A stretch of DNA of 64,000 nt, taken from Pipra filicauda (lineage: Eukaryota; Chordata; Aves; Passeriformes; Pipridae). Where the stretch lies: the NCBI RefSeq assembly GCF_003945595.2, contig NW_024104774.1:62001-126000 (forward strand), written 5' to 3'. Positions 1 through 12,200 of the stretch are shown piece by piece. Every line of letters begins with the position of its first letter. Positions within the stretch are counted from its first letter, which is position 1. The notes under the pieces are model-generated. The model was given only the letters and a program-made list of their open reading frames with translations. It searched no databases and was not told the DNA's origin. Both the position numbers and the translations under genes were made by a program.

Positions 1-3000
1 CCTTCAAGCCTTTGACTTCCCACAGCTGAAATGATGGCCAAAGCAAAGACTCCCACTGCCTTCCCTGGAAGCTGAATCTGTGCCGCGGGTAATGGTTTGT
101 CCCGATGGCAAAGGGGGGGTTTAGGGAGGATGAGACAGCGAGTCCATCCCTTCTGTAACAAACATGTCCACCGTGTCCAGACTGACTAAGGATTTTACCA
201 GACGTGAGTGACATCTGCTCCTGAGCCCTGCCCAGAGATCTTACTACTTAACACTGATTACTAGCCGATAATTGTCCCTGCTGACTTCCACCAAAGTGGA
301 AGTCCCTCCAAATTCTCAGCAAAACCAGACTGTAGCCCCTGCACATATACTATGGCCAAGATTTTTTTCTCTCATGCCCTGTTTTCAGGGCACGTTTTTG
401 ATGCACCTTATCTGACCTACATTTCCCTCTTCCAGGCCTGCTCTGGGACCTTACTGGACTTTGCAGCACCTTTTTCTCATGCTTCTTTTCTATTAGGGGA
501 ACAGTTTGCTTCTGGCTAGGGACTTACACTTTGGCTAGTTCCCAGATCTGTTGCACAAACATTATCTGTTCTGGATTTCACACCAGAGTGATGGTTTGTC
601 TGAAAGATCCCATTTGCCATTTACCCTACTTTTGCTAGTTTTCCAGCATACATCCTGCAGTGTCCCTTCCTAGCTCCACAGTGCCAATATCCTGATCACA
701 CATAGCAAGGCTCCCACACGCTGTCCCTTTTTAAAAGCCCAGTTTCTCAGCAAAACTTTTCAGCCAACATTTGATGAACATCCTAATTATTCTTGCCACC
801 TTCTGCAGTGAGAGTAAACAAACCATTGCATCAGTCGATAAGCAAATTTACATTTTTCAGAAGGATCTGCTATGCAAGATCTGTCAAAACCTCTTTCTAC
901 TTCTCTTTCATTTGCCCCTCTTCTTAGCAAACTTTCAGCCTAGGGAAGGCTTAAATAATATATCTCCAAATCCAGGGAGACAATGGTAAAGGGTTACTGC
1001 AAGTCACTCTCTTCAAACACCGAACAAGAGACTTTATTTAAAAACAAATAAAAGGCCTAGCCTCCCTACTATACTCTGTCTGTACCCCCTGGAAATTGCC
1101 TGCCTGGAAGCTCATGCAGCTTCCTGGAGCTTGCCTTTCAGAGTAGACATCCCCACAGGGACGATCCCGGGATGTCTTTCCCGACATCTCAGGCCAAGAA
1201 GCACAAGCAGCATGTGAATCCTGGCCATATACTGCTCCAGCTCAGCAGGAGTAGCCTGAAAAGGACCATGGCTTTGCTACAACTGCTTTGTAGCCCCAAC
1301 AAGCAAGCGTTTGGCTTGCTGTGAGCCATTTCTCATGCACCCTTTTCCTGCCTCCTCCCTCAGGCACACTGCTTTCACACCAGAAATACTCCCCCAACAC
1401 TTTTGGAGTTTCTTTCTTACACAGCCTCTGCAAGCCAAGAAAACTGCTCAGATCTATTCAGTAGATTCATTCCTGACAGTCTTCAAAGGATTGCTAATTC
1501 CAGTCTGCTTAAAAAAAATGCAGGGCATTCCTCCTCTTACAGCTTTTCTGCCTTCCCTTCTTTCTGTAAGTCAGCACCTGTTGGGCCATAAAACAACACA
1601 CCATAAACACAGTGCACCTGAAACTGTCTGCAGCTTCAGCAGCTTCTGCTGTGGGCAGGGAGACTGGACACTCCTTGGAAGGGCAATCCAGCTGCCTATA
1701 CAAAACCAGCTTTCTAGAGGAGAGTGGTTCACCCCTGGCTGGCTTGGATCAAGGGCTAACAAGGGTTAACAGTGTTTGCTCCTCTCTCCATCTCACCCCC
1801 TCCTCCTCACTGTGCATTTCAGTCAAAGACCTGCTCCCTGGCCAGCCACTGCCGGGATTAGGCTGCTCCAACAGTCTGGCTGACACTCTGTGCAGGAGCA
1901 GGGTCCGGGGGTCTGGAGGCAGCACAGCCGAACTGCTGCGCAGCCCTCCAGCAGGAACTCTAGAACTGAAGGAGCAACAATCACCACTCTGAAGATTTTA
2001 AAATTATGCAAGTTTAAAACAACCTTTGAAAACACCCAACTTTAGAAAATACCAAATTTCTGGTGGTTTTCTTGTTGTTGCTGTTTGGGAGTTCCCCCCC
2101 ACCCCCTTTTTTTTTGTACTTTTCTTGAAAGACTGCAAGTATTTTAGTTGCTATGCCTGCTGAGGAGCCATATGGAAAAATCGGTTCTGTCCTCTTAAAC
2201 TGGTTGCACAGTTTTGATTTTCATGTGCCTACAGAGATCTGAAAAGTCTATGTCGTTTTATTTTGTGCTTTTTCGGCAGAGAGGGCAAGTGGTCTGTGGA
2301 TCATCTGGCCAAGAACACAATAGGTAAGCACAGTATTTTTTGTGTGACATATTTCCAAGAGTCTGAGAATATATTGTTTGTGTAATTGGGTGAAAATTAC
2401 CACAGTCTTTAGGATGATGTTCTCTTTGGGATAAGCTGATTATAGGTTTGTTGATCACTTGGTTTGTTTGTTTTCCTGGACAGAAAAGCTGAGCTGCTGT
2501 GGTATCAGTGTGGTTTGCAAGATCCTGTCATTTAAACAGCAGAAAGACCTTTTTTTAATCCTCTCCGAAGGGGCAGAGCAACTCAGATTCCACTGTCAAA
2601 GGTAAAACAAAATATTTGGGGTTATATTTTAAATCTGTAAGCTATTATTAGACTACAAGAACAACAAAGTGGCAAAGTGACTCAGAGTCATAAGGAAAGC
2701 TCTGTTATAAGAACATTAAAAATGGAATTGATATAGAAATCTTAACTATTCTTTCAGCTTGTTCAGATGAGGGTTTTATCCTGCCTTCAACCAGGTGCTA
2801 AAAATATTAAAAACAGGCAGAGAATATATCAACTTTATTTGGATGTTGAGAGGGACATTCAGATGATCTGGCAGTGATAATTTCCATAATAATCTCACTG
2901 ATACTAAAGATGTGCTTTACTTTGGGAATCACAGATTTTGTACATAAGAACCTACAGATGTATTCAATAGTATGTTTAAATATGCATATTTGAAATGGCA

Positions 3001-4384
3001 TTAAAAAGGAACAGGTCCTTTTATAAAGTCACCTTAATTGCAATGGACAGTGGGTCTGTTGAACTATAGATTTGACTGCCTGAGATGTTCTGCACATTTG
3101 CAGGCACCATGAGGAAAGGGCTGATTTCAGAAACAAGTAAAAATTACAAAGAACTGAGCCTTTGTCTTCTGTGTTCTTTTCTATCATTAGCCAATAATCA
3201 TATTTAACCAGGATATTTACTCTTTGCTGCTTGGAAGATGCAATAAGCTACTTTTCCCTCAAAAAAGGGATCTTGCTCACAGAGCTCCCTCTGCTTTCCA
3301 AATCTCTGAGCTACAGCTGGCACCTGTGTTAAAGGTCTATGCCCTTTCCACTTCCATACTTTTCTTTTTCTGAAACTGGATGTGGCAGACAAAAGAGTTC
3401 TAAGCATAATCAGTAACCTCACATAGTAGTGTACTGTCAAATTCCTTGTCCTTACCAGAGTGCCCTGTCTGTGTGGCTCCGGACACTGTACACAACCTTT
3501 TAAATAACATCAGAAATAATGTCAGCATTTGCTGATGATTTTGGGGACTGGTTGTGTACTTTTCTCTCATAGATGCCAAGCTGGTAATAAAGCCTCCTGG
3601 GAACAGGGACACACTTGATTTTTTAAAAATCTCTCATCAGAGTGGGTACAATATAGTTGTTTCTGTGAGCAGCAAATGCTGAGATAGGCTGCAAGTGATG
3701 CAGGTATGAAAATGATGGGCAATACAAAAATCTAAGAACAAGATTACTGCCCTACAGTAATAAAGCCTTCCTCCAAATGAGATATATACAAAGTGCTTAG
3801 AATCTCCTAAGTGTCAGTTTAGGGATTCTTACCCAGGATTCTCCACCTTTCATCTAGAAGTATCTTATACAACTCTTAATAAGTCTTGCTGATCCTCTTC
3901 TCTACACATAGAGAAACAAAAATTCAATGATCTCTGACCAACCAGCAGCAGCAGTGTTTGGGATATAGTGACCTCCTGTGAGTTTGAAAGTGACAGCTCT
4001 ATTACAAACAGCTCAGCCCTGAAATTTAGGAAATGAACACTATAAACTACAAAAGAATATTTCTGATGTAATTCACCACTCATTCTTTCAGCAGTAAAAG
4101 ATTTTTTTGTAACTCTCTTGTGATATTGTACCTGTGCTACATTGACCATATTTTCTATAACAAAAGACTTCATAGCAGCTTCTGCCACTAAATCTTTACA
4201 GAGAAATCCTCTGAGAAATATCTGTGTGAACTTTAAGCAATTTAGCAAAATGGAGACTGGCACTCTATGAATGCCTGACTTGCTGTGATTATGATAAATA
4301 CCGGTAAAGGCACAGAAAGTGTCACTGACTATTTTCTCCCCCATGACAGCAGTTTCTATTCACTTTTGTCATCTCACTTTGCAG
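1..4384. other. Upstream non-coding region of the NDNF-like gene
   Basis: I see no convincing exon, RNA gene or recognisable repeat here. Open reading frames are short and match no family I know; the longest is a 159-codon frame on the minus strand at 3865-4344. A splice acceptor ends at 4384, just before the NDNF-like start codon, so at least one non-coding 5' exon and the promoter should lie in this stretch or further left, as in the NDNF family. I could not place them. There is a C-run followed by a T-run near 2093-2116. Nothing resembling a CpG-island promoter is visible. Confidence 0.5.
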
Positions 4385-4392
4385 TACTGAAG

Positions 4393-4580
4393 ATGTCCTG
4401 GCTCAGGTTTTATCTGCCTCTCCATGTTCTCATGGCAGCTTGCTTGTGCCATTCCATAAAAGCACCTACCACCAGTTCCCAACAGAGCTTCAGGACTGAT
4501 CTCTTCAATTTCTACCACTCCTTGATACTTGCTGATGGTAAGGAAACTACAGTTCACCTGATGAAGGATATACCCAAAAG
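4393..4580 (+). CDS. NDNFL: NDNF-like coding exon 1 (signal peptide)
   Basis: The start codon at 4393 follows a pyrimidine-rich tract and an AG acceptor at 4383-4384, leaving eight bases of 5' UTR in this exon. The frame is open further upstream to 4285, but that part would lie before the acceptor and would put a non-signal sequence ahead of the hydrophobic stretch, so the ATG giving the N-terminus MSWLRFYLPL is preferred. The exon ends after AAAAG with a GTAAGA donor at 4581. The last codon is split 2+1 and becomes Arg63 with the first base of the next exon. Confidence 0.88.
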
Positions 4581-7500
4581 GTAAGAGCAAAATCAGCCAC
4601 TCCTGTTCTCAAAGACTTCCCTGTGGCACTGGTAGTTGCACACTACCAGCACGAGCCAAAAACCTCTATGCACCTGCAGAGCTGTACCAGTGCACACTGA
4701 ATTTACGGGAAAAGGCCCATTGCTCAAGTGTCATCCCATTGCCCAGAATCTGGAATGAGCCTCTGAGATGACATTTAGGTTCATGTACACACCTCAGGCA
4801 GCTTTCTGTGGTGTTTGTCAGAGCAGCAGCACAGCTGACACACAGTGGGTGGGCTCCAGCAGCAAACAGTTGTGCCACAAACAGCCTGGCTTCAGGACTG
4901 CAGAGACGTCAGCTGTCCTACATTCATGGTAAAATACAATTTTACCTAGCAAATTAACTATCCCCAAAATCAACAGAACATCTGCACAGACATCATCTCA
5001 GAGAAACTTCTGCCAGTGTCCTGCATGCTTGGAAGTAGTTTTGTTGGTAAGACCAAAAGCACTTTGGATGTGGAAATTCCACGAATTCTATGCTTCCCCA
5101 AAATATCTGCAAAGTTTTCTGCCATACCTGGATATGTGGGTGATCTGGATATTACAACTGGTGCTGTATATTTTGGGTAGCAAAGATCAATCTGCTTGTT
5201 TGGGAAGAGAACGTTTGAAGGGGTTTAATCAGACTCTACTTTGGGCAGTGACCAACACATACAGATTTTGACATAGACCCAAGTGGTCATGGAGCAGAGG
5301 GTGAGCCCAGATGGTTCAGTCTTCACATGAATTACACAGACAGAAACTGGAACATGGCAATATGTTATATAATGTGATGATGCTCACAAGAGCAAGGAGC
5401 TCTCCCTGTTAAAGGAAAAGGAGTATTGAAATCTGAGAGACAAGGGAATTTTTCTATGCTCTGGGGGCATATTACAACTGCAATTACGAGGCAAAACCCC
5501 TCAGGTTTAGCAGGATCAGGTAAGGTTCTTATGAACCCCAGTCATCCAAACAGAAAGCCAAGAGATGGCAAGTTTTGGCTTGGAGTAAAAGACTCAAGAA
5601 TGTGGCCCGGTAGCCATATCCTGAAAGTAAGCCAGACCTCTAGGCTTACATGATCTATCCATAATGACTAGGCTTGTCTTACTAATAGAGAAAGAAACCC
5701 CTTGAATTGCCTTCATTTAAGTGCAGAGTGAGTGACCCAAGTCCAAACAGTTCTGTGGCCATACACAGTCTGTACAAAACCAACAGAAACAAACAGAGTG
5801 AGACAGGAGGTTGAGCTTTTTTTAGACAGAAATCAAAGCTAACCGAAGACACTGATGTCACTTTGTACTGCTCATGCACAGCAGCCTTTGACACAAAGGC
5901 AATTAAGGTAGAACTGGCCTGGAGGAAACTGCCATTTACATCTAAAACTGTTCAGGACTGGCTAAAACCACTCTGTTACATCTACTTCCTCTGACACCCA
6001 GGAAGACCTAGATATGCAAGCACATATGAGGGAGGATAGGGTCTAAGAGCCTTCACTAAACTCCATTCAGGAAACCCTGGGGATAAGTGTACCAAATTCC
6101 CCAGAGTTAGGTAACGGGTGGTTATCTAGAAGGCAGTTCAAGCTAAACTATATCCATCATCCAAAATAACCAGCTCAGGACTAAGATATGATATTCACCT
6201 CAAGTGTGCTAAAATTCAGAGGGAAAAATATTGCCTAAGGTACATGAACAAAGCTTTCGGCAAATATTAATCATTAGGGAAAAAAAAGAAAACCCACAGC
6301 ACATACTCCTCCCACAGCTGGAGATTTCAGGCATTCACATCCCTTTGTGTGGATGCACCTGAGAGAGCAACAGTCATTTCAATACCACATCAGAACAGCT
6401 GATTACAAGGAGTCTCATGCAAACTTGAACTGCCTGACACTTTCCCTCTCTTTCTAATCCACATTTACAGGTACTACTTTGTTTTGGAAGAAAGCAGAGT
6501 CCTTTCACCTTTCACAATAACTGTGACCCCCTGTGATGTTCCCATCGAATGGAGCATACTTGTGCACAAGGCTTCAGCAAGTTTGCCAGGAAAAGAAACA
6601 CAAGGTAAGACCTTCAGCACACAAAGTAAGACCTCTGTCAAAGCAGAGGCAAAGAAAGTATAAGTTACTCACAGGGAATTGTGTCACAGGAAATTCCCCA
6701 CAAGCCTAAACATCTCACACTTCCCTCTCCTGCAAATTGCTGTGGGCTCACCCTGTTTCCATGGATGAAACGTGGGAACCCATCAGATTTTGCCCTCAAT
6801 TCAAGTAAATTAAGGATTATATGTGAAAAAAGTCTACATCTAAGGTTAATATTTGGGAACAGCTGTGGGTCTTTGAGGCTGCACACAGATCAACTCCATA
6901 AGCTCTTTGTACTGGGCCAAACTTGGCCCTGCTGCCTCAGCTCTTTTTCTGTGGCTTAGGTCACTTGAGACAGTCATTTGCTCCCCACAGCAAAGCAGAA
7001 AAGATTCATCCATTTCTTCCTCTAGGATTATCATCCACCATGGCAGTGGGCATTATACTGCCAGTAGCCTAAAAGGCAATTCCTTTCTCTCGCATGACTT
7101 TTTTGAATTAACATTTCAAACTAAGAATCTGAAAGCTGCCATTAACAAGTCTTACCTGTCAAGCAGGTACACCTGACCAAGTTCAAATTACGCTCCCATG
7201 TTTTCCTTCTTCAAAAGAGACAATGGCACAAAACTAATCCAAAGAAAACTCCTATTCTAGAAAGAGTGAGTCTCCTCAAAGTGAAGTACCCTAAGGGACA
7301 GCTAATGGAAGAAGAAAATTGTAGGGACATCAGGCATGATACAAGTTAAGCTTTTGCAATCTGTGGTTTCATAATAACAGTGTTTTTGAAAACATAATTC
7401 TACAGCTGCACAGCAGAAATAAAAGCTTCTCAAATTTTATTTTAATAAATTGCCAGTAGCAACATACTTTTACTAAAACATATTTTTAGTTATAATTATT

Positions 7501-8965
7501 GTTTTCAAGAAGAAAATATGATGTGCCCTAACATATGAACAGTAAAACTTATATGATGTGCTTTATTTCACGTTGGTTAAAACAGAAGTTACAAGTCTGC
7601 TTTTTGCCTGCAGGTGACCACGATACACAGGAGGTCTCAAAATCTCAGAAGGCCCCAAGCGTGGTGTCCACCATTTTTAACTACAAGGGAAATTCTGTAG
7701 AGACTTACATGGGTATGTCTTCTCATTCTGCCCTTTACATGCTGGAGTTCTTATCCACTGAGCGAGACACTCACATTACTGTGTACCTAACAACTGACAC
7801 AACATCTGGGCACCTCTATCCCGAGCTTCCAATGGATCCACGCATAGATGTTATTGGAGTTGGGCATACAACTGTGACTCTGACCTGGAAACACAGTCCT
7901 TCTGTCCTGCAACATAGAGAAAGCATCCAGTACTGTCTCCTAGTTAACGAGAAGCACAACTACAAGAGCTTATGTGCTGCTGAGACAGCAATCAGGTCCT
8001 CTGGAATGAAGCTGCCACCTACACTGGCTTTGTCCCTCTCTCCGTACCTTCTCGAGCCGCAGCAGGTGATGATACTGTCCAACAGTGAACTGAGCATCAT
8101 CAACAAAGTGAGCAGTGGGGAAGTCCGGCAGATCTGCATGGGCACCAAGAACACTTACACAGTGCCCAACCTCAGCCCCAGCACCCAGTATTACTTTGAT
8201 GTTTTTGTTGTCAACCTCCTCACAAATGCCAGCGCTGCTTACACCGGGACGTTCGCAAGGACCCTGGAAGAACCTGAACCCAAGGTGACCGAGCTGAAAG
8301 ATGGCAAAGTAATTCAGGTTGTCCTGGATGGGCAAAAGCAGAAATCCTACAGCCTGCAGTACCAGGCAAGGTACAAGAAAGTGCAGTTCTCCTTTCAGTT
8401 GTGTCGTGGCCAAGTACAGGTTCACATAACAAGGAACGGCAAAACAGTGGCATCGGAAAACATCTCAGGGCTGAAGTATTTCTCTCTGAAGGGAAAGCTG
8501 CTGGACACATATCTGGTGCAGCTGAGGTCCACAGAGGAATCTAACTCTTCTGTGAAAGTACAGGTGTCCCCCCATTTCCACAAGCCTTTATTCCCACTTC
8601 TTCCAGAGAGCTTAAAAATCAAGTCCTTCAGTAAACTGAGAACCTGCAACTCTGTGACCATTGCCTGGCTGGGAACACAGGAGAAGAGCAAGTACTGTGT
8701 GTACAAGAGAAGGATTGAGGAAGATCAGGTCTGGAGGGAACTGCAGAGTGCAGACAGGTGCTCTGGACCTGAATCTCGGCACAAATCAGAGAAAGTGCTG
8801 TGCAAGTATTTCTATGATCTGAATCTCCAGCGAGCCGTCACCACAGAGACCATCAAAGGGCTGGATGCAGGAACACTTTACTTGTTTGATGTTTATCTCT
8901 TTGGGCCATCTAGCATCCCTGTCAGATATCACAGCAAAGTTGTGAAGACCAGAAAAAAATGCTGA
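4393..8965 (+). CDS. NDNFL: NDNF-like secreted protein (NDNF paralogue), three coding exons
   Basis: The spliced coding sequence joins 4393-4580, 6471-6604 and 7614-8965 (1674 nt, 557 residues plus stop), close to the 568 residues of human NDNF. Both introns have GT-AG ends and phases that keep the frame. Residues 1 to about 22 form a hydrophobic signal peptide. Family landmarks follow: the IPKRYYF and VTPCD segment (about 61-85), the FNYKGN segment (about 129), the YPELPMDPR entry to a first fibronectin-III-like domain (about 176-325) with the YYFDVFVVN strand, then a second one (about 440-555) with the LRTC, AWLGTQE and EKVLCKYF motifs and a SKVVKTRK-x-C end. Cysteines at 84, 217, 228, 282, 371, 452, 469, 490, 504 and 557 fall at positions shared with NDNF. 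N-glycosylation sequons lie at 293, 312, 390 and 418. Similarity to NDNF is clear but only moderate, whereas true avian NDNF is expected to be close to human NDNF, and the neighbour is BICC1. Hence the paralogue call. Known NDNF acts as an extracellular glycoprotein; the same location is inferred here. The specific function is unknown. Confidence 0.92.
4581..6470 (+). other. NDNF-like intron 1
   Basis: A 1.89-kb intron with a GTAAGA donor and an acceptor preceded by a pyrimidine-rich tract ending TTTACAG. It contains only short spurious open frames and no repeat that I recognise. Confidence 0.85.
6471..6604 (+). CDS. NDNFL: NDNF-like coding exon 2
   Basis: This 134-nt exon is too short to stand out as an open frame but is supported by homology. 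It completes Arg63 and encodes the block beginning YYFVLEES and containing TITVTPCDVPIEW, which corresponds to the YFFVVEED and VTVTPCDAPLEW block of NDNF. It ends CAAG with a GTAAGA donor at 6605, and the split glycine codon is completed by GT of exon 3. Confidence 0.92.
6605..7613 (+). other. NDNF-like intron 2
   Basis: A 1.0-kb intron running from GTAAGA to a TTTTTGCCTGCAG acceptor. It is AT-rich in its last 250 bases and contains an AATAAA hexamer near 7418 that could act as an intronic polyadenylation signal, although nothing shows that it is used. No exon or repeat is recognised. Confidence 0.85.
7614..8965 (+). CDS. NDNFL: NDNF-like coding exon 3 (bulk of the protein)
   Basis: This 1352-nt terminal coding exon carries residues 109-557, both fibronectin-III-like domains and the stop TGA at 8963-8965. 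The open frame runs back to 7535, but the part before 7614 is intron: the CAG acceptor sits at 7611-7613 and homology starts after it. Placing most of the protein in one long last exon matches NDNF gene structure. The segment between the CAAE and RQICMG motifs (about residues 229-280) is poorly conserved with NDNF, where it is also a variable insertion. Confidence 0.93.
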
Positions 8966-9250
8966 AGGTTTTAAAGACAAGTTTTGAAGTGAGTGAATGA
9001 AGACTTCTCAAAATCCACACCAATCCATGTCATAGCCTGTGCAGTTTAAAATATGCTGAGACAGAAAAAATATAAAGCCATGAGATTCTACAGAGAAAAA
9101 AAAAATCTTAGTTGTCTAGATCATTACACTTACTTTTACATCTCCTTGCCTGTGTAGGGTGAGGTTTTTTCTTTTCCTATCTCATTCAGACATCAAAAAC
9201 AGACCTGTGAAACAAACTCACGTAACGTGGAAATAAAATACCCTAATGGC
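8966..9250 (+). terminator. NDNF-like 3' UTR and probable polyadenylation signal
   Basis: A canonical AATAAA lies at 9232-9237, about 270 bases after the stop codon, and is the first one downstream. A weaker AATATAAA-like sequence is near 9070. The cleavage site would be expected around 9250-9265. Later hexamers could give longer transcripts. Confidence 0.6.
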
Positions 9251-12200
9251 AACTATGAGAAATAGATTGGTTACCTAAAATGCTTCTGAAATCCAATACA
9301 GAAGTGCTGGGAAATGCCTCACAAGAAGCACACATTATTTTCAAGTCCCAGAGAGTTTTCCCACTTTCTGTAACTCACTGAGCTAACGAGGAACTGAGAG
9401 ACCCTCCAAGTCAGGCTACTCTTGAGAAACTGAACTTCCTCCCTGCTTGAACAGAGGTGGAGACAACAAGAAATTAAAAGAAGCAGTGCAACTGGTGTAA
9501 AGCTCCACACCTCGAGTGAAGCAGGCTGAAATGCATCTTCCCCTGTTACCTGCATGTTTGCTTGGTTTCATTTCTATAGAGAAACTCTGCTTGATTAGAA
9601 ACACAAAATTCAGGCCAGGAACTAGCTCTGGATCCAGCTTTTCTGGGGAGAGTATACAAACACACTGCTGTGCTGCTGCCCATTGAGGAAAGCAGCAAGT
9701 GAGGAATCTTGCCACAGAAAGAAGATTTATCTATAACCTCAGATATCGAGCCCCTGTCTATGACTGTGTGACTCCTGAGTGTAATATATTCATTCTTTAC
9801 ATCTTTAAATGAGCCTATATCAATGAATGCATTGCTTTGAGAAAAACTAAATGTGGTTTTCCTATTAAATACCATGGAGGAAAAGAATATTTGTAGTAAA
9901 AATCCTGACAAACACTTCTTAGTTGCCTTGTTTCCTTGATTACTTTCCTTAGATGACATGAGATAGTAAAAAAAAAAAAAATGGAAAAAATTCAACCCCC
10001 TTGTGTTCAATGTCAATTATCAGCAGAAAATATTTTGCACACAGGCTCTTGAATTTACATATGAATGGATACGATAGATCCACTGACCTCCCAGAGGTTG
10101 CCAGAGAAACCTTGCCTGCAGTAATTCTCTTTTTTCTACAATTACACTAAGAAAATACATAAATTATTAGTTCCATTATTGTATATTTCAGAAGTTCTCT
10201 TGCAATTCAAGGCCATCAAGGTTCTAGTTTGAGCAATTATTGCCTCCAAGCATGTTTGAAGGCCCTTGGTAAGGACTGAAATCAGTCCTGTGTGCAGACA
10301 CAGAGGTTTGTGTGTTCCCGGCTCCAAAGTCCCTCTAGCCCTGTGCACCCTGCACAGCACACACCATACATTAGCAGACTCTTCAGTCCCAGATGAGGGG
10401 CTCAGGCCTTCACAGGGGAGCAGCTGCAATATCTGGGCTTTGGCTAGGCTTTACATTCCTGCAGGCACCGCTCTGGACTGAGCAGTGCCACAGCAGGAGC
10501 CATGTGCTCTGCAGCCTCCTGTCCACACTCCACGGGCCTTTTGGCTGATTACAGGGGCTGGCAGCTGCACTGCCTTCATTCCAAGCCAGGCCTCCTCTTC
10601 ATTTGGCTCCTGCCAAAAATAATCTGAGCTAAGAGGGCATCAGAGGTCATCTCCACTTGGAAGTCTCGATGTTTTCTGCCTTCCTCCTCCATTTCAGGCA
10701 TTTATATGCTGGATGAATTTCACTTAGATGCCCTACAACTGACTCTAATAACCATGATAATAATAAAGGAAGAACAGGAAGATCTGATTAACTGCAGATA
10801 CAATATATTCTTAATCCACTGCCCTCAATCAGACCATTAACCCTTGCTTTAGCCCTCTACAAACGCTACAAAAATGTCACTTGGCTGAGGAAGATACATC
10901 AGTATATTGTCCAATATTGGTGCTTCTACTGAAGAAGGTTTTTTACAACAGAACTGGCTTTGGACTTCTCAGCAAAACCTTGGTTTTGTGCTGTAGCCAA
11001 GAGGTCTGAGGAAGGTATAGGAGAGCCTGGCAGAGGGCAGAGAACTGAGCAGTCAAAGGTGACACAGAAGCAAAGGCTTGGTGCAGCACCAAGTTGACTG
11101 ACAGTTAATCAGAACCTGGAGGGAAGGAGTTCAGGTTTGGAGATCAGCAGATATTTCAGAGGGACTTTGCAAAGAGCCAGAAGATTCTCCTCTTCACTCC
11201 ACCTCTCCCTGGTCATTGTCACATGCAGAGGACTGGCTGAGGCAGAGACCAGTGGGAAGCTCTGAAGACCAAAACTTACAGCTCCTGCAGGCCAGGCTGT
11301 GCCCCAAGCAGAGCAGTGACCACTGCAGCCTGATGCCAGTCCCTCACTCAGGAGGAGCTGCCCCACACACACAGAAGGCACCCCATCAGCAAATGCCCCT
11401 GTGCACAGGAGAGAGAGCCTGGATGTAGGGAGGAACATGCTGTTCTGTCAAGATTCATTGTCTCTAATATAAGCAGAGCAGGCAACCTGCCCTGCAGGTA
11501 ACAACCCACTTTGCTTATGTGTGCAGCCAGCCATGCCCTGTAATACAGGCCCCAGGAGCAGCAGGGAATATTCCCCTCTGTTAATCTTTCCACTGTGATC
11601 CTGCCTGTGTGCACCAGGCTACAAACCTGATATCAATTCATCCATAACCCTGCTTATGGGGCAGCCTTTGGGTGCACTGGTTTCAGTTGGGTGTCACTTT
11701 GCTGACTGCCGTCCTGGAAGTTTGAGAGGTTTATCCACAACAAAACCAAAGGTGCTGCATTACACCATTGCTGCTCTTCCCACCCCTACACAGGCAGTTC
11801 CTTAAGTGCACAGCTCCCCATCTTCAGCACTCAGCAGTTCTTTTCTTTCAAGGCTGTTTGGCATCTTTAAAATTTTTTCTCTTCCCATTTGACTAGTCCT
11901 TGCCTATTGCAGTCTGACCATAAAATTTCCCAAGCCACATTTACCTACTTTCTTGTCTTCACACTTTCAGCAGTCCTTGCTCAAGTTCCTTCAGTTCAGC
12001 CTGTCCTAAGCTGTCACCAGCTCTTCCCATCTGCTCCCCCCATCCTTGCTGAGTCTGAGTCACCTCAGAAGTGCAGACAGATCTCTTCATGGAGAACATC
12101 TCAAAAGCAGTGCTTTGCTCTTGTGGATCATTAAATGTAAGTTGTCAACATTGTTATCAGGCCAAAGTATTTTTTCTGGTCTTCAGCAGTGGGTCCCAGC

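Noticed and set aside
1311..1992. Overlapping + strand frames of 152 and 126 codons upstream of the NDNF-like gene
   Set aside because: Two frames overlap in a C- and T-rich stretch and neither resembles a known protein.
4285..4392. Upstream in-frame start for the NDNF-like protein
   Set aside because: It lies before the splice acceptor at 4384 and would bury the signal peptide behind 36 unrelated residues.
7535..7613. N-terminal extension of the last NDNF-like exon
   Set aside because: The frame is open, but a good CAG acceptor at 7611-7613 and family homology start after it; the upstream part is AT-rich intron.
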